In this document: piece by piece, positions 38,506-49,900 of the stretch
Position numbering within the stretch: position 1 is the first letter of the stretch
Layout: the number at the start of each line of letters is the position of its first letter
Assembly (NCBI RefSeq): GCF_008831285.2
Contig: NC_045140.1
Coordinates: 26,554,131 to 26,618,130, forward strand
Source: Nymphaea colorata
Lineage: Eukaryota > Streptophyta > Magnoliopsida > Nymphaeales > Nymphaeaceae
DNA length: 64,000 bases
Direction of reading: 5' to 3'
Notes under the pieces: model-generated
What the model was told of the DNA's origin: nothing
Seen by the model: only the letters and a program-made list of their open reading frames with translations
The model's database searches: none
Made by a program: the position numbers and the translations under genes

Positions 38506-38967
38506 CTAAGCTCTGTACTGTGCCTCCTCCTGTAGCTTCTGGTTCACGTAGCCCAGGAAAGACAGCAATGAGCAATTGGTAATCGTCTTCTCTAAGGATT
38601 GCTGAAATTCTCATTTTATTCTTTCTCAACGCAAGTGAGGAAGCATCCAGGGATCAAAGATGCCTCTCAATCAAGCCATCGCGTTCATTCTCTCAGAATA
38701 TTCACAAAGTATTCCCTTTTTATGCTTTGCCAAATCTTTCAAACGCTTAATATATTCGCTAATAGACATGTTCGTTGTCCAATCAGCTGCATTTCCCGGT
38801 ACCACTTCAGTGATTACTTGTTCCTCTTGCTTGCGTGTGGGTTCACCCCGTAGTGGTTCTATGGTTTCTCCTCGCCGAGTCGGCGATGCCCCTGATCGTA
38901 TGCTCTTTGGCCATCGACAGTCGACGCTGTAGTACTTTTTACACAAGGAAACCGGAATGAGGAGCAA
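38506..38967 (-). pseudogene. Decayed coding-like segments, possible gag-type or gene fragment
   Basis: A minus frame at 38671-38967 reads through 98 codons ending NMSISEYIKRLKDLAKHKKG and further to a stop, faintly like a retrotransposon gag helix. Just downstream, an AG acceptor at 38602 opens an exon-like 96-nt frame (38506-38601) starting QSLEKTITNCSLLSFLGYVN and ending in TAG. The two could not be joined in phase. Plus-strand ORFs over the same bases look like shadows. Function is not assignable. Confidence 0.25.
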
Positions 38968-39026
38968 TCCTGTTTCTTAAGCTTCGAAGCTGATATATCA
39001 TAAAGCGAGACATGACAAGTCAGGTG

Positions 39027-39028
<2 letters not shown>

Positions 39029-39106
<78 letters not shown>
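39029..39106. repeat. (TA)n microsatellite, 78 bp
   Basis: Uninterrupted TA repeat. The Tyr/Ile-rich ORF reported over it is an artefact. Confidence 0.98.
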
Positions 39107-39109
<3 letters not shown>

Positions 39110-39693
39110 AAGACCATTTGGGTGATAAAACCAAATCTATTAAAAATAATTATTAAAGTACTTTTCTGCAATCTAATCTTATACGTATGTTCTTTTAATA
39201 AGAGAAAAGAGTAAGTTTCTTACAACATCAAAATTTTGTTAGTAGGAAAAATCAATCTTTGTACAAGAATAACTGGAACTAAAATATGATTTATTTAAAT
39301 CAATGTTTATCAATACATTAGGAGCACGTTTGATTTAAAATATTTTTTAGCACAAATTCAAGATGTCTAGTTTTTATCTTTTACCAAATATATATATATA
39401 TATAAAAAATTTGAATGGTGACTTTGACTTTTCATAGTTATCTAACCATTTAATAGGAGCCATTCATTCAACATAATAGATTTTTAAAAGAAAAACAAGG
39501 GAAATAATATACATTTTCGTTTAGTATTAGTGTTTTTTTTTAACTATCTATCTATTTCAAATTAAATACCATGGTTAAATGGTTAGATGAGTATAAATAA
39601 CTAGAATCATCATTCACTCACTCTCATATATATAAAAGAGGTGCCGGCCACTCAAATCTCCATCCAATCATGGCCATAGTGGGTGTGATTAAA

Positions 39694-39747
39694 CACAATG
39701 TCGATGCATATGATGCAATGCACAATGTCGATGCATATGATGCAATG
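39694..39747. repeat. 27-bp perfect tandem duplication
   Basis: CACAATGTCGATGCATATGA plus TGCAATG is repeated at 39694-39720 and 39721-39747. Confidence 0.96.
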
Positions 39748-42700
39748 CAGCGGGCGTTGTGCTACAAGAGAGAGAAGGATTTCTCCATCCAAACTTAGAG
39801 AAATTGAAAAAATCTTATATATTAAATAACATATATGTAAGATGTAAAAGAAACATGTGCCCATGTTAAATGCAGCAACATTGCATTTATTTCTCTCTCA
39901 TTTTGCAATATATTGATAGGGATGGTGAGGATTGAAAGTGCACATGTTGCGCCACTTTATAATGAGTACCAAACGACGATGACATATGTAAAAAAAAAAA
40001 AACATTAAGAAAACTACCACTTGGAAGGAAGCTGGGTGCCAGGCAAGCTCAATTGTGGGTGCAGGTGCAGCGGGGCAACAAATTTATCTTTTTAGGTAAG
40101 ACTGGACATCGGACCTAATTGAACTTGTAGTAAGCCCAGCCCATTTGCTTAATGATCCGGGTCTGGCCAGGTCCTGATAATATCCCAACTTAAGGTTAAG
40201 TTAAAAGCAACCCTAAATCACATGGGCGGTTAAGTAAATTCATTTGATTTTGAATGTCATTATAGATCCACAAAATTGTATATAAATTTTTTAATAAGTT
40301 AGGTTTACTAGGACATATTTAAATTAAATGGGGCGGGCATTGGCATTGGGCAGATTAGCTGTCCTCTGAACTCCAAATTTATAAAGTTTTGAGGGTGTAA
40401 GTCCCACAAGCCCATGACTACACTTTAGGGTGACACTAATGTCATTAAAATCAGTGTGTATCGGTCTATGGTAGCTGAAATACGGGAGCTAATATCGCCT
40501 TCTTAGGCTATGAACTAATGAAGTGATCATATCGACCAATATATTAATCAAATAATCTTAAGACATAGTAGTTTTTCTGACCAAAGCTGCTTGATACAGG
40601 TAAACTCCAGTAAGATCTTGAATTGGACATTTACAGCATTGGCTGGTAAAGCAATTAAGGGTCCCATTTTCTAATACCTTCTAAGGAATGGAACTCCTCT
40701 CTTGAGGAACTAAGTTCGCTCACAGTCGCGCCATTCCATCACCCTGCATACATTTAATGGAGTCATGCAACATTGCGAACCGAAGAAGAGCGTGCGTTGC
40801 TATAAATGGAGACCACCCTTTCCTTTCCTGCAAATAGTTGCAACGGCGGTCCCATGGTTTTTGAAAATTCCTACAGATACCAACATTTTTTTTTAAATTT
40901 TTTCAAAAGTCAGGTTCTCAAATTAAGCCATAGGCTCTACCCGTGTGGTGCTCTTCCGAACTCTTCTTTGGCCAATGAAGAAGTGTTCTATAAACATATC
41001 CTAACTCATTTCTATCAAATGATCTACTTATAATTGACAGGCCACATGATTTTCATTTAATCTGATAGATAAGAGCGGAGTAGTTATATAATAATATATA
41101 TATATATATTTATATAATTTTATTTTTACTATTAATTACCTGGCAGAAAAGCTTTTGCAGGCAGAGTGCAGCACGAGATGTCCACGTTGACTGAAACGGC
41201 CAAGCAGCAACGGTCCACCACAACGGAGCAGGCCCACCATGATCTCGGCCGTTAAAAGTCATGGCCGGCGAAGGGTCGAGGTCTCCGTGAAGCGGAATGT
41301 TTAACGTGGCGAGGGCATGCATCATTTCAGAATGATGGGCACCACACTTGCCACTCCACGACACAATCATAGGGTCGCTGAGCTCCTATTTATGAGAAAA
41401 GCTGCCCCCGACTTCCGCCCATTAATGCGAGCCCACGCTCCCCCAGCTCTGAGCCGCATGGACCCTTTTGCAGGGCTCTGTAGGCCCCAAAAAAACTCCG
41501 ACCACCTGGTCTCCTCGATCCCTTTTGTTCTTTTACCCTTTTCTAAATTCTAGCCTTCTCTCCGTTGCGTGGGCCTTCAATTTTTGTTTAAAATCTATTA
41601 AACTAATGTGCATAATTAATAGATTGGCAAGATAAATAATTTTTTTATAATTTTGACTGCATGTATTGTTTCAATAAAATCCAATAAGATGCAAATTTTA
41701 ACTGATACTGATTGACATACAATCATATTATGCAAATCACAGCTGCGTCTCAAGTTTTCGTATTTGATTTATATAGCTTTTTGTATAACCGTTGAAGACA
41801 TTTCTAATATTGAGAAACATACAAAAGTTAAAAACAAAAAAAACGTAGCCAAACTATGGTGGTCTATAATTCCACCACATATGAACCGGATCTAAAGCTC
41901 CATTAAATAATATAAAGCATGCCAGCTCGGAATAAACATGCTCTGTGTTAAGGAGTAATGTCCTGCTTCTAAATTATTTATGTAAATTCCAACATTGTAT
42001 TTTTTAATTTATCTTTTTTAAGAATCTCGCATTATGAGTTGGCTTGAGGACCGTAGAGACAATGTGTCTTTAGTTCGACTCTTGTGAGTGCTACTTCTCT
42101 GTCAATAATGGTATGTACAACACTTAAGTTCATGCAGGTCGTAAATGAGTCTTGAGCCCTAAAATAGATAAAGAGGAGTGGCGTTTGCCATTTACATGCC
42201 ATTTTTATTTTTGTTTTTAAGATGTGCAACGGCCACAAGTTTATGTTGTCGTCTCTAAAATGTAAAAGTATTGGACCATTCTTTTAACTGTGCATTTTTC
42301 TAACTCGCTCTTGGTGGAGGCAAGAGTTGCACGCCTCTCATAATCTATTTTCAGTGGAATGCATATGGGGAACACTGAACATTAAATATTCTTCAACTTA
42401 GAAGCAGCATTTCAAATATAAAATTCAGTTTCGAATCGAAGACCTAAACCATACGCGGTCTTGGCTGATATCCGCTGTCCTGCGGCAAGCCATGTTGGTC
42501 TCAATAAATTAATTTACAAAATGATTTGTTTATCTATCGTCTGAGCTTGGGCCCGGCCAGGGTTATCTCCATCCACGACCCGACGACCACTTATGTTGGC
42601 ACTAGACATGATTTACAGGAGGCAAGGAAGAAAGTCAGATGCCCATAATCGTCCGGCAGCAGTTAAGCCTATGGCTTTCCCGTCATTTAGCTCCCACATG

Positions 42701-45700
42701 GATAAAGGGAGGGAAAAAGTGAGCGTGGCGCAACACCTCAGTAGCCAAAGCCGTAAAAAGATCGTGCCGTACGAGGGGACGATCACGGGCGTCAGGCGGG
42801 CTGAGCGGTTCGGATCGGATCGTCCACTGCCTCCATGGGACGGCCCGGGTCTCTGCTCTTAATAAATAACTTTTTTAACATAATATTCTTCTTATCAAAA
42901 CATTTTTCCTACATGAAATGTAAACAAATGGCATGTCTTTTCAATACCATAACGTTGGCGTTTTTGACCAGTTATTAGGGCATCAGGGTTTCAATAGCAA
43001 ATTTTGTATTTGATCTCATATTTTTTTAAAATTGGATTCATGTCCGCATAAGTTTTCCAATTACAAACCCGGAAAATTGGTTTTAACAAATATCTAAATC
43101 CACTTACGTGCAAAGATTTGAATATTTCATGTCCCGATTTGAAGCCAGCCGATTGGATTAAGAAAATTACAAGAATAAAATTCTTTTATTTAAAGGTCAT
43201 ATATGAGACGGTATTTGAGTAACAATATAGGTAAATTCCCATATTCGGGAGCTGTTTGCAAATATCGAAAAGTCGTGCAGCTTTCTGTAATTTACGCCCC
43301 GCCTAGAGAAACAACAAACTACAAAGACGTTTGACGCCACTTTGGTAGTTTAGGGGTCGGCGATTAGTTGGAGAAGCGGCGGAGGGAGTGGTCGGGGCTG
43401 ACCTCTTAAAAAGAATGACGGGAATGTCCTCTCGTGGAATGTTCCCATTCTTGGGAAGGTCGCCCCCAATGGAGCTGTCGACTTCCCGGTGCTTGTCTGT
43501 GTCTCCGACGTCCTTTACAAAGATGCCAAGAGATTTCATCAGGCAGGCCACAACGGTGAGCTGAGCTCCTCCCCGGGAGGACTCTCTTGTCCTTTCCCGC
43601 CCTGGACCAGTATCCTTTTCCCATGAGACCGTCAAACCCCTGTTTGGTCCATGACTGATTTCATGAAATCCAAGGCTTTCCTCGGTATTGTCAGCACCCG
43701 AATTGGCAGCATTAAAAATTATTTTAAAGCAAAAAATTACTATTTTATCAAATAATTTTATTAATTCTTCTTGATGGCGCTTTGAGATTTAAGTGGGTAG
43801 TTAATTATCATTTACAATCCATAAAAATAATGTCCACTGATGATCCGCCTTCCACCCTATCTAAACTTTACTTTCACTTTAAAACTTTAAAAATGTTAAA
43901 AAAATCACACAGGAAAAGAGTTTGGCTCCACGGTGAGCTAGCGTGACAGATCTATCATATTTCTTGGAAAGGAAAACACACTAGATTTTTGAAGCGTGGC
44001 AGAAGGCAGAAGTTTACAATGCGCTTGACGTAAGACCAACCATTGAAGCATAATCTAAGTCATTTTGCATGGCATTTGGCGATTGGAGTATGGTTTTTAC
44101 AGTGAATTCTTTAGAGACTAATATGCAAACGGCAAATGAATTCAGGAGCACGCAGCTTTTGGGCAGAGATGCAAGCCCCACCGTATCACTTGGGACCCAA
44201 CCAGCCTCGGAGATGGTGTCAATCGGGGGGCAACATCCCAGCCTCCTGTTCCCCCTTCACACCACCGGCGCGGTCGCCGGCGTGGTCCACCCGGCCACCT
44301 CTGCGCATTCGGCGTGAAACTTTTTTCCGGGAGATCGTCTCGGCCCCACTCCATGACGACAAAATAAATTGTCCCCCTCCTTGCTTGGAGAGTGATCCGC
44401 TAATCATTTCCTTGCTTGCTCGGCGGTAAGAGTTGAACGGAACAAGTTCCGAAGCTCGAGGACTTGGTTTTTCCCCGGCGGGAGAAACATGTGGGCAGCA
44501 TTGGAATATGAGGACAATATAGATACGTAAATATCACGATATTATCACATTTTAGTTGGTGGCATTATCAAAGCTCCAAATACTGTATTTTCCCAATGTT
44601 TCCAGCATTGCTTTTTTTTTTCTAAAAAAAAATAAAAATAAAAATATAGGTTGCCAATTTAAAAGAATATAGTCAGCTACGATTGGATTGATAAGATGCT
44701 AATACAATGTCTTGAATAGCATAGCTTAAACAGGCCGGTTGAGATGGGGCAAGTTGGAATGGACGGCAAGGGGAATTGGGCTGGTGGAGCGCACAATTTT
44801 CCCCCACTTGAGAATGTTAAATTCTATATCATCTACACCATAGCATGCTTTTAAGGACAAAGCTCCTTTAATACTAGCATATGAGCCAACCAACCACTCT
44901 TATTTTTCATTTGATGATGAGGGTTGATGACATACAACTTATTATGATTATCCCACAAAACAACAACATTTCCTATTTTATTCACATAATTGATTTACAA
45001 GAGCATGGATTCATGCATTAGTTATGCAATACGATTAAGACAAATCACCCTTTAATTTCATATCATCACCATTACACTAACAGGGGAACTGACGATCCAA
45101 TCACTTTTGTACATACAACATTAGTTTTTTTTTTGCTTTACTTGGGGAAATCATCCTCAAGGACAAACTTAGTCAATCACTCGTAGTGTAAAACTCTATT
45201 GACCCAAGATTTCTATAATAATGCTACTGAAGTTCAAACCAGCAACTGACCTCCTACCAGCTGTTTAGCCCAATCAACTCGGCCAAGCCTCAAGGCATAG
45301 AACAAGAAGTTGATCTCCATTCGTCCCACTTGGATCTTAATCATTCTTGTATACACGAAGTCGAGCATAAGCTAAAAATGGATGGAGAGTGGCATGCAAT
45401 ATTCACCTTGTGTCGCTCAACCACAAGTGTCTTTCATTAAGGCAGGCGCTCTAACCAAACATTCAAGCCAACTTAGCCCACTTTCTTCTTGTTCACCGAC
45501 TTTTGCTGGATTTAAATAAAATGGAAATACTTTTTTGTCAACTCATAGTCAACTTGTTTTGAATGGTACAGATGAGACTATTGGACGACACCTTCATCTA
45601 ATCCAATTTTGTAAAAACCTGCTTTTATCAAAACCAAGTTATTTAACAAGTTTTGGATTGTTTGTTTTGAGTGACACACTCAAAACCTCAAGGGGGAAGC

Positions 45701-46100
45701 AAGGTGCAGGGCATTGATGGCCGGCAAGAGGTGGGCGATGCCATCCCTCTCGGTTCCTGTGAATTCTACCAATCAATCAGTATGGTGTCGTTACCCGACC
45801 TCACGAACGGCCCCATGAAAGCGTAAAGCCCGACCGAAGCGATCCCTCCCACCGCCAACTACCGCGGGGCAGGGGCAGCTACCGCTGGCGGTAAAAAGGA
45901 AAAAGTAAAACCGGCAGGAGTAGGCGTGCAGCAGAAAATCGGGAAAAGATCGGCGAGTCTATCGTAACCGTCCCGACTGCTCTGACAGTGAAAGGATTAA
46001 GAAAAAGAAAAAAGGATTAAATAAATAATTCGGCGAATAGGATTTAATAAATTAGGAAAATAGTGTTACGGAAATAGGGAGAGCCGGGAGCGCGCGTGTA
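39748..46100. other. Gene-poor DNA with several GC-richer islands
   Basis: Islands near 41150-41560, 42560-42860, 43300-43660, 44130-44480 and 45710-45960 have higher GC and carry ORFs of 70-110 codons on both strands, none recognised. Near 40100-40370 TAAGACTGGACATCGGACC, AAGCCCAGCCCA and GGGGCGGGCATTGG recall the element at 52512-52773 but no target duplication was found. AT-rich filler lies between. The last island precedes the SFH-type gene. Confidence 0.45.
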
Positions 46101-46826
46101 AAAGGACGCGCCATTGAAGCAGCAAGAGAGGGAGAAGGGAGATGTCTGAAAGCGAACGCTCGAACATCCGAATTGCATTTCACTGAGAGAGAGAGAGAGG
46201 AGGAAGAGAAGGAGAAGGTTCTGAAAGTGCCATCGCGTACGTTCGACGAGCTATCCGATGGAGATTTAGTGCCAGGTGAACTTGCTTACCGGTAATATGG
46301 AGTTTTAATCCTTGTTTTCGTAATGTTAGACGGTTTTGGATGGGTTTATCGGTGGATTTCATGGCGTTGGATGCGAAACCGAAGTTTCGAAGGGTTTCCT
46401 GAATTGCTTGTGAGCATACCGAGTCATCGGATCAGTTTTTTGTCCTCTGTTTGCTGTACTTCGCACTTAGCTCTGGGAAATGGTTTATGTAATGGTTGAG
46501 AAGCCCGGTTTGTGTTCGATGAGTTTCGGCCAGATTTTGTGAAGTTCAATAGTTTCTTGATTATTCGAGGAGTTCCCGTCTGTGTAAGATCCTCGTTCAC
46601 GAAACGACGGGCCCGTCCCGGGGGTGAACTGTTGAGATTTACAGCAGTTTCGTCAGATCTTAGTGAAAACCGGCGGATTTGGTTAGATATTGTGCCCGTT
46701 GGCGATGTTGATTGCTAGTGGTTCTTAGGATTCTGACGTTTGCTTCGCTGGTCAGAATCGATCCGATTGTATTGTATGTAAATGCTGTTATATTCATATG
46801 CTTTCCTATGGTTTTGGTATTTGCAG
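46101..46826 (+). promoter_or_regulatory. Promoter, leader exon and leader intron of the SFH-type gene
   Basis: A purine-rich GAGAGAGAGAGAGG leader-like stretch (46184-46215) is followed by a plausible donor CCAG|GTGAAC at 46275/46276. An acceptor TTTGCAG at 46826 starts the exon that contains the start codon, so a leader intron is likely. The transcription start is not fixed. Confidence 0.45.
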
Positions 46827-46932
46827 ACAAATGGAGAGGTTATGATAGGGCGCTTTTGACAGCTCGACGCCTGCTCCCCGTCGACTTTTCCAGGCAGAGA
46901 ATTGAGGAGCTCCTGTAGAATTGGAAGGAAAT
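46827..46932 (+). promoter_or_regulatory. 5' leader exon segment with two tiny upstream ORFs
   Basis: Between the acceptor at 46826 and the main ATG (46933) lie ATGGAGAGGTTATGA (46831-46845, 4 codons) and an overlapping ATG at 46842 that stops after five codons. Both end before the main start, so reinitiation or leaky scanning would be needed. A regulatory role is inference. Confidence 0.5.
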
Positions 46933-49900
46933 ATGTCGAGTAAGTCATGTTTTCTGTTTGTTCTCTCACTTATTTTTGTATCAATCATTTTCTTTCACTT
47001 GGCTTTCTGAAGTCCTCCGAGAGTCTTTGTTTTCCCTTTCCTTTTTCTTTTGTTAATCGCCACGTCTCTGTGCCGTATGGATGCTGGAAGCTGAATCTTT
47101 TGGCCATTTATTTATTTTCATAAAAATCAGTTATGGAAACTAAAGTAAACGGATGCAAGATAAGATGCATTTCTTATTTTCTTTGGTCGTTTTAATATCT
47201 GGAGTCGTGATTATGGTCACCGTTTCTTAATAAATAAAGGAAACACAAAAAACTCTAGATTTTAATTACTTTTGTTGTTTGTGATGGTTTTTGCGAGTGC
47301 TTTCAAGGGCATGGATTTGAGGTTTCAATGCATACTTGACTGCATGAAGCCGCGGTATGAAATATGACATTAAGAAAAAACGGCGTTAAGAATAAGTCAA
47401 CCTCAAGCCATTTGAGTACGTTCTGACTTTGCTTTGCGTTTGTCATGCTTTTGTTCGAATCGAGCAGGGGCAAATTTATAGATGCCACTCTGTTCACCGC
47501 GTCTATAAGCGTTATAAGATGCGATGAAACGGAATAAAGGAGCAGGGTATCCTGCCGGACTTGGAGCCGGGCAAACTTTGAGAGATGGCAAAGATCGTCC
47601 TATTGTATTTTCTCTTGTTTTCCTTGACAAAAATATCATTTGGCTCTACTTCGAGAAATCATAATTTTACTGTTCTATCTCCTCTGGGAGAATAAACGGG
47701 AACATTTGTCGTAGAGCGTAGAGTCATGATGTGGTGAGCGGGTCTGAGAGAAACATTTCTTGCTTCTGTGATTATTTGTGACGACTTTTTATATAAATCT
47801 TAGTTGAATGACGTTTACTATGGTCACAAATGCCATAGAAATCCTTTCTGTTATTTTTCGGCGTTTGATGAACAGACCGTTTCCCAGACGCACCCGAATC
47901 TGTTTTCATTTGAGAATCTTCGTTTGTAGGTCTAGATGGGGAACGGCGATCGGATGTTGATATTTCCGAAGATGAGAGGAGGATAACGAAAATAGGAGCT
48001 CTTAAGAAGAAGGCCATAAACGCCTCTAACAAGCTTACGCACTCTCTAAAGAAAAGGGGAAAAAGGAAAGTAGGTTGTGGTGTGTCGTCGGTCTCAATCG
48101 AGGATGTTCGAGATGCAGAGGAGGAGGAGGCTGTTAGTTCATTCCGTCAGGCCCTTATTGATGCGGATCTGCTGCCTGCTAGGCACGACGACTATCACAC
48201 GCTTCTCAGGTGCGTTGATTCTGTTTGAACGGGAAATTTTAGACACTCTACACATTGTCATACCCCTTTCCAGATGCTCTATTTTTTTTAATGATTGGTG
48301 AAATGAGCTTAGTTAAACCGGTGTCGAATTGTGCCAAGAGAAGAATTCCGTTTGGTAAACCCGGCTTCTTTTTTCGTCGAAAGTTTAAAGCCGAGCACCT
48401 AAGCGAGTGAGGTAACCTCCCGTTGGCCACTACCTTGCTACAGAACTTTAACGACGTAGCTGACCTTAAGAAAGCAATATGGGTATCTGATTCCGACAGT
48501 TGGAAAAAGATATCGGGTTTTACTTGTTTCACGTATTTGTATGTACTCTCTAGGAATATTGGGTAGTGGAGGGGTTAAGACCTAATTTAAATTTAAAACT
48601 AGTCAGTAATATCTCACTGTTCATACTCGAGGTGTTGTCCCCTTTAGATCGTGCTTGCCTGTTCTGTTTCGTGATTCCTGATATTTACATATTCTATGTT
48701 CTTCTGTTTATTTCGAAAGATGGCATGACATTGTCCTTTTGCTGTGTCCGAAAATATGCACAGATTTCTAAAAGCTAGGAAATTTGACACGGATAAAGCA
48801 ATGCAACTGTGGGCAGGTATGCTGCAGTGGAGAAAAGATTTTGGAACTGACACTATCATTGAGGTGAGGAATCATGATTTTTTTTTTTTAAAATGAAGTC
48901 CCTTCTATGATCTCAACAACTCTGAATTGTACTTTTATTTGTCACGCTTGTTTGTCAAACTTGCCATGCATAGAAACCAGACCTCAGTATTACTGGGTAT
49001 AAAATACTTGCAACGAAAACTTCAAGGTGTAAATCGGTTGAAATTGCAGTACATTCTGTATAAGAAGTAAAGCGCCTTATATAACATGGATTATGAATCT
49101 GAATACAAGGATGCAGCATATTGACGCCCTGTGAAGTTTGTATTTTCTTCTCTCCATGCTAAGTGCAAAACATTATGAAAGTTAAAAGAACTTTAATTCA
49201 TCAGAATTATTTTCTTAGGCTCAGGAAGAAGCGTTATTGCAGATGGTAATAAGAGTATAATTATAATCCTTTTATTCCTTTTCTTCTGAAAGTTTTGGCA
49301 TAAAATTATATATCATTTTGGGTTTTTTTCTCTTACATTTGGATATTCGATTGAACTTATGTAGGAATTTAATTTTGAAGAGCTAGATGAAGTCCTCAAG
49401 TGCTACCCACAGGGGTATCATGGAGTTGATAAAGAGGGCAGGCCAGTCTACATAGAAAGGCTGGGTAAGGTAGAACCAAATAAGCTTATGCACACTACTA
49501 CCCTGGATCGCTACGTAAAGTACCACGTGCAAGAATTTGAAAAAGCTTTGAATGAGAAGTTTCCAGCATGCTCTATCGCAGCTAAAAGACATATTGGCTC
49601 AGCAACTACAATATTGGATGTCCATGGTGTGGTATGTTTCTAAGTTCCAATGTTGATTTCTCTGTGGATTTATGTTGGTTGAATAGATCTACAAGAAATT
49701 TGTCAGTCCACATGCATTCGTTCTTTCCTTCATTTTTTTGCTGGAAGCAGGCCACAGTAATCTTGTCTGATAAAAGAGATAGGGACACACGGGAACATGG
49801 TCATGATGAGATGTCATCACCTATTTACAAATTGCATCCGCAGTCACAGAAAGCAGAACCGTGCTGGTTGGAACTTGGAAGTCCAATGCCTGCATCCACA

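Noticed and set aside
40090-40380. Possible third hAT-like MITE
   Set aside because: Terminal motifs resemble the 52.5-kb element but neither matching ends nor an 8-bp target duplication could be found.
43303-43635. 110-aa minus ORF in a GC-richer island
   Set aside because: No recognisable domain, an overlapping equally plausible frame on the same strand, and no exon partners.
45220-45310. AAGTTCAAACCAGCAACTGACC looked like a tRNA B-box on the complement
   Set aside because: No A-box or cloverleaf could be drawn; this motif is common in degraded plant intergenic repeats.
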